Assembly (NCBI RefSeq): GCF_900114085.1
Contig: NZ_FORU01000002.1
Location: forward strand, 186,001-250,000
Length of the DNA: 64,000 bases
Source: Myroides guanonis
Lineage (GTDB): Bacteria; Bacteroidota; Bacteroidia; Flavobacteriales; Flavobacteriaceae
Direction of reading: 5' to 3'
Within the stretch, counting starts at the first letter, position 1. Every line of letters begins with the position of its first letter. This document shows, piece after piece, positions 25,895-33,043 of this stretch. Below the pieces are notes generated by a model that was not told where the DNA came from, ran no database searches, and saw nothing but the letters and a program-made list of their open reading frames with translations. The position numbers were made by a program, and so were the translations under genes.

Positions 25895-26060
25895 AAATGT
25901 TTTTCTATTTATTTTTTAATAATATGATTAATTTATGTTAGAACCCGTATATTCCGTGGCTTTATAAGGTATAATATTTTTAATAAATATTTTATTTTCA
26001 ATAATAACACCCTAAAAACTCCTATTCATTATCTTTTCTAGTCTGAATTAACTAAAGAAA

Positions 26061-26420
26061 TTAAAAGTAATAAAAGGCGTCCTCAATATGGTTTAACTCC
26101 CATAAATTCAAGTTTTTATAAACTCCTACAATATCAAAACGAACCTCTTCTCTTCGATTTTTAAAACAAATGTATTCGTTTGTCGCTTTAACTATCTTTC
26201 TTATTTTTCTCCTATCCACAAATAATTCTGGTTCTCCATATTCTAAAGAGGTTCTTGTTTTTACTTCAACAATAACCAACCTAGAATTAAAAAGTGCAAC
26301 TATATCTAACTCTCCGAAACGTCCACGCCAATTGACATCAAGTATACTATACCCCTTGTCTATTAAATATTCTACAGCTTTTAACTCCCCCTCTTTACCT
26401 AAATCGTTATGGGCAGCCAT
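26061..26420 (-). CDS. YraN/UPF0102 family endonuclease-like protein
   Basis: This 119-residue protein belongs to UPF0102 (YraN), which has a restriction-endonuclease-like fold but no settled function. The features visible are GKEGELKAVEYL at the N-terminus, GRFGELDIVAL with the acidic core and VIVEVKTRTS with the Glu-x-Lys of the nuclease-like site. It starts immediately after the stop of the LD-carboxypeptidase gene, so the two form one unit. Confidence 0.92.
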   Translation of the reverse strand: MAAHNDLGKEGELKAVEYLIDKGYSILDVNWRGRFGELDIVALFNSRLVIVEVKTRTSLEYGEPELFVDRRKIRKIVKATNEYICFKNRREEVRFDIVGVYKNLNLWELNHIEDAFYYF

Positions 26421-27317
26421 TTAACTCCATTTAATTTTAACAGAATTCTTATTCACATCAAGCTGCACAACAGACCCGAACCTTAAGGCCCAATTGTCTA
26501 TTCCGTGTCCAGCAGGAAAATCAAAAATAATAGGAAAACCGTATTCCTCACTTATTGCAGTAATAATTTCGACTGCATTTTGTCCAAAAGGAATACTATT
26601 ATCATGCATATCAGTCATCCCTCCAACAATCATCCCTCCCAATTCTTTGAAGTAACCATTCCTTTTCAAATTATACATCATTCTATCAATGTGATACAAA
26701 TATTCATCTAGATCCTCTATAAACAATATCTTATCGCTAGTATTTAATGAAGACCTCGAACCTAATAAACTGTAAAGAATAGACAAATTCCCACCAACTA
26801 GAATCCCTTTTGAAATACCTAATAGATTATTACAATTTGGACTTAGCTCATAACAAATTGACTCTCCAAACAAAGCATCTCTTAGAGAGTCTTTGCTCTT
26901 ATCGGTTGCCTTCGGGACACTAAATGCCATGATTCCATGAATACTTTGAACCCCTTCATTATGAATCTGACTGTGAAAAACTGTTACATCACTAAAACCT
27001 ATTATCCATTTTGGATTTGTCTTTAGAAGTTCGAAATCTATTACATCTACTATACGGACTGAACCATAACCACCACGTGCGCACCAAATTGCCTTAACAT
27101 CTCGGTTCTCTAACATAGCATTGAAATCCTCTGCCCTTAATTCATCACTACCACCTAGCTGATGATTATCTTCACCTATTGTCTTTCCATAAATTACTTT
27201 TAGTCCCCAACTTTCCATTAAGGAAGCAGCCGATTTTGCTTCTTCAAAACTAAACTTTCTAGCAGTACATACTATTGCAACTGTATCTCCTATTTTTAAA
27301 AATGGAGGTTGTATCAT
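26421..27317 (-). CDS. LD-carboxypeptidase (peptidase S66)
   Basis: This cytoplasmic serine peptidase probably releases the terminal D-Ala from tetrapeptides during murein recycling. The 298-residue protein shows the ARGGYGSVRI motif, the nucleophile-serine segment IIGFSDVTVFH, the glutamate in FIEDLDEYLYHID and the histidine in PAGHGIDNW, the Ser-Glu-His triad of family S66. The yraN-like gene follows without a gap. Confidence 0.92.
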   Translation of the reverse strand: MIQPPFLKIGDTVAIVCTARKFSFEEAKSAASLMESWGLKVIYGKTIGEDNHQLGGSDELRAEDFNAMLENRDVKAIWCARGGYGSVRIVDVIDFELLKTNPKWIIGFSDVTVFHSQIHNEGVQSIHGIMAFSVPKATDKSKDSLRDALFGESICYELSPNCNNLLGISKGILVGGNLSILYSLLGSRSSLNTSDKILFIEDLDEYLYHIDRMMYNLKRNGYFKELGGMIVGGMTDMHDNSIPFGQNAVEIITAISEEYGFPIIFDFPAGHGIDNWALRFGSVVQLDVNKNSVKIKWS

Positions 27318-27371
27318 AATTCGAATTTTTACAAACTTATAAATTTAAAACATATTGAAAGATCCTCCAGC

Positions 27372-28442
27372 TTAAAAATCAAAACGCAATTGCACTCCAA
27401 CAACCTTTTTATGCTCTTTATCATTTAAATTAGAAACGGACACTCCAATAAGTCTAACGGAATCTTTTAATCTTTCTTGGAAAAGCAATGCCTTAGTATT
27501 CTCTAATAAAATACTCTTATGTGACACAAAATAAGGCAGAGTAACACTTCGCGTTTGCTGCGAGAAGTCAGAATACTTAATTTTCAATGTTATTGTTTTT
27601 CCTGATAAGTCCTGTTTCTGAAGTCTTCGTTCTAAATCCCCAGTAATGCTCTCCAATCTATCTATTATGAAAATTTCTGAAGAAAGATTTTCTTCAAATG
27701 TCCGTTCCGTACTAATTGACTTTATCTTCCTATCAGGTCTCACGGCTGATAGGTGTATTCCTCTAACTATCTGATAATAATGTTTTCCTGATTTACCAAA
27801 ATGAGCCTCTAAGAACTCTTCAGTCTTCCCCTTTAAATCCCCTCCTGTAAAGATTCCAAGCTTATACATTTTATCTGCAGTAACTTTACCTACACCGAAG
27901 AATCTCTTAACTTCCAAATTTTCTAAAAACGGAATTACCTCTTCAGGATTAATAGTTTTTTGACCATTAGGTTTATTATAATCACTCGCAATTTTTGCTA
28001 AAAATTTATTAATTGAAATACCCGCGGAAGCGGTTAGACCAGTTGTTTCAAAAATCTTAGTACGAATTTCTTTTGCTATCAACGTAGCACTTAACATATT
28101 CTTTTTGTTTTCAGTGACATCTAAAAATGCTTCATCCAACGATAATGGTTCGACTAAATCCGTATATTCTAAAAATATACTTCTAATTTGACTTGATATT
28201 TCTTTATATCTAGCAAACCGAGGAGGCATGAAAATCAACTCAGGACATCTCTTCTTCGCCAAAACTCCACTTATAGCACTCCTAACCCCATACTTTCTCG
28301 CCTCGTAACTAGCTGCCGCAACAACACCCCTTAACTCACTTCCACCCACAGCAATTGGTTTCCCTCTTAATTCGGGAAAATCCAATTGTTCTACCGATGC
28401 ATAGAATGCATCCATGTCTATATGAATAATTTTACGGCTCAT
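27372..28442 (-). CDS. dinB: DNA polymerase IV (DinB, Y family)
   Basis: This translesion polymerase copies damaged DNA. The 356-residue protein begins RKIIHIDMDAFYASVEQLD with two of the catalytic acidic residues, has SLDEAFLDVT with the others near residue 100, a helix-hairpin-helix stretch near 175-200 and the little-finger domain at the C-terminus ending VGVQLRFDF, which resembles a beta-clamp binding tail. It is divergent from the KefC-type antiporter with about 300 bases between. Confidence 0.94.
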   Translation of the reverse strand: MSRKIIHIDMDAFYASVEQLDFPELRGKPIAVGGSELRGVVAAASYEARKYGVRSAISGVLAKKRCPELIFMPPRFARYKEISSQIRSIFLEYTDLVEPLSLDEAFLDVTENKKNMLSATLIAKEIRTKIFETTGLTASAGISINKFLAKIASDYNKPNGQKTINPEEVIPFLENLEVKRFFGVGKVTADKMYKLGIFTGGDLKGKTEEFLEAHFGKSGKHYYQIVRGIHLSAVRPDRKIKSISTERTFEENLSSEIFIIDRLESITGDLERRLQKQDLSGKTITLKIKYSDFSQQTRSVTLPYFVSHKSILLENTKALLFQERLKDSVRLIGVSVSNLNDKEHKKVVGVQLRFDF

Positions 28443-28565
28443 AAGGTTAGTTACATTACAAAAGTAACAAATATGTCAAACTACCATCATTTCATTGATT
28501 TAGTAATAATATAAAACATACTAATTTACCCTCAATTAAAACGTTACTGTAATAACAATTCTTTT

Positions 28566-28573
28566 TAACTTTG
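28566..28573 (+). promoter_or_regulatory. KefC-type antiporter promoter, -7 element
   Basis: TAACTTTG matches TAnnTTTG exactly. It lies about 167 bases before the antiporter ATG, leaving a long leader that contains the small hairpin TTTCC-TGCC-GGAAA near 28648. I recognise no known riboswitch in it. Confidence 0.5.
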
Positions 28574-28739
28574 TATTTACAAGCCGCATCTAGAATATGG
28601 ATTTCCACATATACATTCAGGAGATTTTTTCATACTCAAGTAAATTTTTCCTGCCGGAAAGATTATTTGTTTTATTACTATGGAAAATAATTTATAATCA
28701 ATATTTTGGATTCAAATTCCCTTTTAATAATTTTCGATT

Positions 28740-30608
28740 ATGAGTGATTTCTTACTTCAAGCATTTGTATTCTTATTCTCAGCAGTCATCTGTGTACCCA
28801 TTTCTAAGAAACTTGGAATGGGATCCGTATTAGGATATCTGTTGGCTGGAATTTTAATTGGCCCTTTCGTTCTAGGGTTTGTAGGAAAAGACGGAGCAGA
28901 CATTATGCATGCTACTGAATTTGGAGTCGTAATGATGCTTTTCCTAGTGGGATTAGAATTAGACCCCAGAGAGTTTTGGAAAATGAAAAGCCAGATAATT
29001 GGATTAGGAGGGTTACAAATCTTAGGTACAACCTTTATAACAACAATTGTTGCACTCTTTATTCTAGATTTAAGCTTTGCGACCTCGCTTACAATAGGTT
29101 TTATTGTAACGATGTCTTCAACAGCTATTATACTACAAACAATATCAGAAAGAGGGCTAACTAAAACAAGTGCAGGAAAATCAAGTTTTTCAGTTTTGCT
29201 ATTTCAAGATATAATGGTAATTCCAATTTTAGCTATTATACCATTATTAGCAGCTACTAATAAAATTGAGACAACAACAGGTCATCAAACGATACTTGAT
29301 GGATCTCCAGTTTTTACTAAGACATTAGTTATAATTGGTGCAATAGGACTCATATATTTCTGTGGAAACTTCATTGTTAACCCACTATTCAAGTCAATAG
29401 GAAGGTTGCAAGTAAGAGAGATTTTTACAGCTTCAGCGCTTATGCTTGTTATCGGAGTATCACTTTTAATGCAATTTGTAGGACTAAGCCCTGCACTAGG
29501 GGCATTTATAGGAGGTGTTGTATTGGCAAACAATCCTTTTAAACATCAATTAGAAAGTGATATTGAACCATTTAAAGCTCTCTTATTAGGTGTTTTTTTT
29601 GTAGCAGTTGGATCTACTATTAATTTTGGTATCATCATTGGTCAACCCCTTAAAATTGCAGGATTAGTATTCGGCTTTATGTTCATTAAAGCGTCTGTCT
29701 TATTCATAATTGGTAAATTAAAAAAGTTTAGTCGAGATCAAAACTTTCTTTTTGCAATATTACTTTCACAAATAGGGGAATTTGCATTCGTAATACTAGC
29801 ATTGAGTAAAAACATAAAGATAATCAATCAAGAATGGTACGACTTACTCTTAGCAACTACTGCCCTATCAATGGTAATTACACCTATTCTATTACTATTA
29901 AATGAAAAATGGATTTCTCCATACCTAGGACTAACCACCAATTCTATTCCCGATAAACCTTATGATGATTTATCTGATTCATCAATCACTGCAAGAAAGA
30001 AAATAATTATTGCAGGATTTGGTGACTTCGGAAACACTATTGGAAGACTTTTACAAGCTAATGGAGTACCAACATTAATTCTAGATAATGACCCCATTCG
30101 AGTAGAAAACCTCAGGAAACTGGGATTTAATGTCTATTATGGAGATGCCACACAAATAAACATACTAAAATCCGTCGATGCAGACGATGCAGATTATATT
30201 ATTGCGGCTATGGATCCTCCTGAACTAAACCAGCAATTGGTCGCAATCATGAGGAAGCACTTTCCTAAAACCGAAATTATTGTTAGAGCAAAAAACAGAC
30301 ACTACGCATACGAATACCTAAGAGATGGTTTGACTGAGGTGTATAGGGAAGCATTTTTTTCGGCAGTGTATGTCGGCGGTGTGATGTTAGAAAAAGTAGG
30401 CTTTACTCATGAAGAAGCTAGTGTACAAAGTGAATTATTTATAAAAAGTGATAGAGAGTCATTAAGAAAACTATCTCAACACACGCATAATTTAGAAGAC
30501 TATTTCAATCTATCACGAATGGAATTTCAAGAACAAAGTGAAATGTTAAAAAGAAATCTCAAAGAACGAAAGGAAAAGGACAAAAGCAATGATAAAGAAT
30601 CTTACTAA
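28740..30608 (+). CDS. Monovalent cation:proton antiporter, CPA2/KefC type, with RCK domain
   Basis: This 622-residue inner-membrane protein has about twelve hydrophobic segments in residues 1-385 (CPA2 exchanger fold, with GSVLGYLLAGILIGP at the start) and a cytoplasmic TrkA-N/RCK domain from about residue 415, where KIIIAGFGDFGNTIG is the nucleotide-binding loop. The tail (about 560-622) is charged. The usual role is potassium or sodium efflux against protons. It lacks the glutathione-regulated partner KefF in the neighbourhood. A strong terminator follows. Confidence 0.92.
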   Translation: MSDFLLQAFVFLFSAVICVPISKKLGMGSVLGYLLAGILIGPFVLGFVGKDGADIMHATEFGVVMMLFLVGLELDPREFWKMKSQIIGLGGLQILGTTFITTIVALFILDLSFATSLTIGFIVTMSSTAIILQTISERGLTKTSAGKSSFSVLLFQDIMVIPILAIIPLLAATNKIETTTGHQTILDGSPVFTKTLVIIGAIGLIYFCGNFIVNPLFKSIGRLQVREIFTASALMLVIGVSLLMQFVGLSPALGAFIGGVVLANNPFKHQLESDIEPFKALLLGVFFVAVGSTINFGIIIGQPLKIAGLVFGFMFIKASVLFIIGKLKKFSRDQNFLFAILLSQIGEFAFVILALSKNIKIINQEWYDLLLATTALSMVITPILLLLNEKWISPYLGLTTNSIPDKPYDDLSDSSITARKKIIIAGFGDFGNTIGRLLQANGVPTLILDNDPIRVENLRKLGFNVYYGDATQINILKSVDADDADYIIAAMDPPELNQQLVAIMRKHFPKTEIIVRAKNRHYAYEYLRDGLTEVYREAFFSAVYVGGVMLEKVGFTHEEASVQSELFIKSDRESLRKLSQHTHNLEDYFNLSRMEFQEQSEMLKRNLKERKEKDKSNDKESY

Positions 30609-30623
30609 TATATTTTTATAACT

Positions 30624-30662
30624 AAAAAAGGTCTGTAATAAAGTTAATTACAGACCTTTTTT
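30624..30662. terminator. Bidirectional terminator between the antiporter and beta-lactamase genes
   Basis: A 16-base-pair perfect stem (30624-30639 with 30647-30662, core AAGGTCTGTAAT) around a 7-base loop has A and T ends, so it serves both converging genes. Confidence 0.9.
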
Positions 30663-30689
30663 TATTTTCTAATCAAAACATTTAAGTTA

Positions 30690-31463
30690 TTACTTTCCAT
30701 GTTTAAACAATTCTATAGTATAATCAAGGAGTTCAGAAGTGCCTGGCGTCCCATGACCTGGAATAACTAAATTCACACTCGGAAACTCATGCTTAATTCT
30801 TTCTACAGTTTTAGACCATTCTACAACATTTGCATCCCCTAAATAACCTTTGTCAGCATTTAATTCTTTTATTAAACATCCACCAAAAAGAATATCCTCG
30901 CTTGGAAAGTAGCCTACAATATTATCCTCTGTATGTCCAGGACCAAAATATTTCGCCACTACAACCTTGTCACCAACATTTAAAGTCAGTGCATTATCAA
31001 AAGCATTGGTAGGGACAGAATAACCATGTTTTTTAGCCAATTCAATAGTTTTAGAATTAGCATACGAAGGAATATTATGATGCTTAAACGCGGAGAGCCC
31101 TCCTAAATTATCCTCATGAAAATGAGTAGTTATCACAGCTTTAACCGTACAGCCCAAAGTAAATCTAATCCAGCTAATTAATTCTTGAGAAGATTTATTA
31201 TCAGTAGTTGTATCAAAAATAACAACCTCATCGTTATTCTTTACAATCATTCCATTACATGGAACAAGACCAAAATCATTAGTTTTTAAAAAAGACGTAT
31301 GTAAGAAAGTGTTTTTCGATAATTCTGTAATTATTAAATCCTGAGATTTATAAACAACAATTGGAGTTACAATACTTGATCTCTGAGAATTACACCCTAC
31401 TAACAGTATGAAAAGCAACAACATTGAAATAGAGTGGAAGACATTTTTCATAGAATATTTCAT
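30690..31463 (-). CDS. Subclass B1 metallo-beta-lactamase, predicted lipoprotein
   Basis: This is a zinc hydrolase of beta-lactams, including by family expectation carbapenems. Numbering from the longest start, the zinc ligands are all present: H114, H116 and D118 in HFHEDNLGG, H177 in GPGHTEDN, C196 in GGCLIK and H237 in PGHGTPG. Lys199 corresponds to the conserved Lys224 of B1 enzymes, while the usual Asn233 position appears to be Tyr207. The N-terminus ends in the lipobox LVGC (Cys24), so it should be membrane-anchored. The start at 31451 (MKNVFHSIS) is equally possible and fits the promoter at 31482-31489 better. Myroides-type MUS/TUS enzymes are the nearest guess. Confidence 0.92.
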   Translation of the reverse strand: MKYSMKNVFHSISMLLLFILLVGCNSQRSSIVTPIVVYKSQDLIITELSKNTFLHTSFLKTNDFGLVPCNGMIVKNNDEVVIFDTTTDNKSSQELISWIRFTLGCTVKAVITTHFHEDNLGGLSAFKHHNIPSYANSKTIELAKKHGYSVPTNAFDNALTLNVGDKVVVAKYFGPGHTEDNIVGYFPSEDILFGGCLIKELNADKGYLGDANVVEWSKTVERIKHEFPSVNLVIPGHGTPGTSELLDYTIELFKHGK

Positions 31464-31481
31464 TTCGAATTATTTGTCTTC

Positions 31482-31511
31482 CAAATTTAGTACGCTTTAT
31501 TTGACAATCAA
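31482..31511 (-). promoter_or_regulatory. Metallo-beta-lactamase promoter
   Basis: The minus strand reads TTG (31509-31511), a 19-base spacer and TAAATTTG (31482-31489), matching both the -33 and -7 parts of the Bacteroidota promoter. The gene is therefore probably expressed constitutively. Confidence 0.65.
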
Positions 31512-31639
31512 AATATACCGAGCCTATAATTCTCTTAAAGTTCTAAAAGATTTGATAAATAATCATATTATAATCCCGCTTGAAGAATAAAATATCTTAA
31601 AAACTGAATTTTACACTATTTTAAATGTCTTTTTCATAA

Positions 31640-31683
31640 GATTAAGTTACATCTTTTTTGAGTAAAAAAGATGTAACTTAATC
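31640..31683. repeat. Perfect 20-bp inverted repeat
   Basis: GATTAAGTTACATCTTTTTT (31640-31659) is followed by GAGT and then its exact reverse complement (31664-31683). It resembles a bidirectional terminator, with T and A runs at the loop rather than after the stem, or the mark of a lost mobile element. It lies upstream of both the beta-lactamase gene and the amidohydrolase remnant. Confidence 0.7.
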
Positions 31684-31789
31684 CGAGAAATCTTATTAAG
31701 CGTAAAAGTATTCTCTCAAATATTTTATACTAGAATACTTTAAAATCCGTTATGGTTTGGTCTAGCATACTTCCATTAAGTATAAACAA

Positions 31790-32285
31790 ACTAAAAAGAA
31801 GATCTGACGATCTCAGCATCATGAAATCAAAAACTTAGGTGTAATTCCTTAAAGTTTTCCACTCATACATATTTATAGAGAGATTGGCATAACAAAAATG
31901 TTTTCGGTCCTGTCCCTACTGATTTTATAGGTCCCGCAAATTCAGTACTCAAAGCAGAAATACCATTTACTATTCATCACAATACTCCTTCTACCCCATC
32001 ATACCTAATGACTACTATATATGTAGCTGTAAACAGAAAAACAAAAATGGAAAGAATACTTGGTGAAGACGACAAACATCTCCACTTAAAGCTCTGAAAG
32101 CAATATCTGTCAAAGCCACATATCAATAACAAGAGGAGAAGATAAAAAGGTCTATAAAAGCCGGGAAATTTGCAGACTTAACTATCATCAATGAAAACCC
32201 GCTGAAAATAAATCCTAAAAAATTAAAAGATATTATAGTACTAGTGACAATAAAAGAAGTAAAAACAATTTTTCAACGAAATTAA
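31790..32285 (+). pseudogene. Decayed YtcJ-type amidohydrolase (C-terminal part)
   Basis: Pieces of an amidohydrolase can be read in shifting frames: RRSDDLSIMKS and LGVIP near 31800-31850, STHTYL-stop-RDWHNKN near 31859-31900, then VFGPVPTDFIGPANSVLKAE and FTIHHNTPSTP and VNRKTKMERILGEDD in one frame to about 32095, then ISPLKALKAISVKATYQ, and finally KAGKFADLTIINENPLKINP to the stop near 32284. These match, in order, the C-terminal third of YtcJ-like amidohydrolases. At least three frameshifts or stops break it and the N-terminal two thirds are missing. Confidence 0.8.
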
Positions 32286-32290
32286 AGTAA

Positions 32291-32944
32291 TCAAGATTTT
32301 ACATACAAATTACTTGCAATCTTCTTGGTAATAGTCAATTCCCTTTGGTCAATCTCCAATGTATATGATTGGTCAAAAGGTTCTATATTTAATATTTTTA
32401 TGTCACTACCTAAAGCAATCTTCTGCTTATCTAAATATTGAAGGAACTCACTTGAGGAATCTTTTACTCCTACACATACGCAAGCAGTACCAATTTCAAT
32501 TTCTGACAACAACTTTTTCTCTACTGATATTATCTCACCTTTTGAATTTGGAATTGGGTCACCGTGAGGATCTTCTGTAGGAAAACCTAGAAAAGCATCT
32601 AGCTTATTCACCAATTGCTCCGATTTAATATGCTCTAACTCTTCAGCTACTTCATGAACCTCGTCCCAATTAAAACCAAGCTTTTCAACTAAGAAAACCT
32701 CCCAAAGACGATGCTTTCTAACAATCATTTTGGCTGCCATCATACCTGAAGCTGTTAAACGAACACCTTGATATTTTTGATACTCTACTAAATCTTTATC
32801 ATCCAACTTTTTAATCATATCTGTCACCGAAGAGGCTTTAGTTTCAATACGTGAAGCAATTGCATTAGTACTAACCCCTTTCTTATTATTTAAGGAAAGA
32901 TGATATATAGTCTTGAGATAGTTTTCTTCTGAATAAGTAAGCAT
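32291..32944 (-). CDS. DtxR-family metal-dependent transcriptional regulator
   Basis: This 217-residue cytoplasmic repressor senses Mn or Fe. It has the N-terminal winged helix (MLTYSEENYLKTIYHLS, then SVTDMIKKLDDKDLVEY), a metal-binding and dimerisation domain with EVFLVEKLGFNWDEVHEVAEELEH split across about residues 85-110, and a C-terminal FeoA-like domain. I take the start at 32944 because homologues begin MLTYxEENYLK and a TAACTTTG promoter element lies at 32962-32969, inside the longer frame. It diverges from a TonB receptor across a palindromic operator, which it probably binds. Confidence 0.9.
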   Translation of the reverse strand: MLTYSEENYLKTIYHLSLNNKKGVSTNAIASRIETKASSVTDMIKKLDDKDLVEYQKYQGVRLTASGMMAAKMIVRKHRLWEVFLVEKLGFNWDEVHEVAEELEHIKSEQLVNKLDAFLGFPTEDPHGDPIPNSKGEIISVEKKLLSEIEIGTACVCVGVKDSSSEFLQYLDKQKIALGSDIKILNIEPFDQSYTLEIDQRELTITKKIASNLYVKS

Positions 32945-32961
32945 AAGCAAAATTTGAAATA

Positions 32962-32969
32962 CAAAGTTA
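32962..32969 (-). promoter_or_regulatory. DtxR-family gene promoter, -7 element
   Basis: The minus strand reads TAACTTTG (exact TAnnTTTG), 17 bases before the ATG at 32944. The palindromic operator begins 20 bases further upstream. Confidence 0.6.
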
Positions 32970-32988
32970 CACTCTTTTTTATTAACTA

Positions 32989-33041
32989 AATAATGTTTAG
33001 GTTTGCAATACATTTATATTTAGACAGGACTAAACATTATT
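32989..33041. promoter_or_regulatory. Palindromic operator and promoter between the DtxR-family and TonB receptor genes
   Basis: AATAATGTTTAG (32989-33000) and CTAAACATTATT (33030-33041) are perfect 12-base inverted repeats. Inside lies TTTAGACAGGACTAAA (33019-33034), itself a TTTAG/CTAAA palindrome. A TAGGTTTG promoter element for the receptor (32998-33005) overlaps the left arm, and the right arm ends 2 bases before the receptor ATG. Binding by the divergent regulator is inferred. Confidence 0.65.
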
Positions 33042-33043
33042 AC

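Larger units (their letters stand above)
24032..26060. other. 2-kb region without long genes, with several stem-loops and minus-strand signals
   Basis: No protein-coding gene longer than a few tens of codons is convincing on either strand. The stretch is not blank: it has a full promoter pattern on the minus strand (TTG at 25892-25894, 17 bases, TATATTTG at 25867-25874), terminator-like hairpins oriented for the minus strand at 24756-24817, 24570-24595 and 24385-24411, a nested stem at 25441-25479 (AACTAC/GTAGTT around CACT/AGTG), a GC-rich inverted repeat AATCCGCC (25039-25046) / GGCGGATT (25155-25162), and a plus-strand TATTTTTG at 25774-25781. It may encode small RNAs or small peptides, or be decayed accessory DNA. 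Confidence 0.5.

Noticed and set aside
28580-28739. Riboswitch in the leader of the KefC-type antiporter
   Set aside because: The leader is long and has a small hairpin, but I could not match it to any riboswitch class and there is no terminator or start-blocking alternative.
31408-31590. 60-codon frame on the plus strand at the start of the beta-lactamase gene
   Set aside because: It runs antisense through the beta-lactamase signal and promoter, with no promoter of its own and no family similarity.
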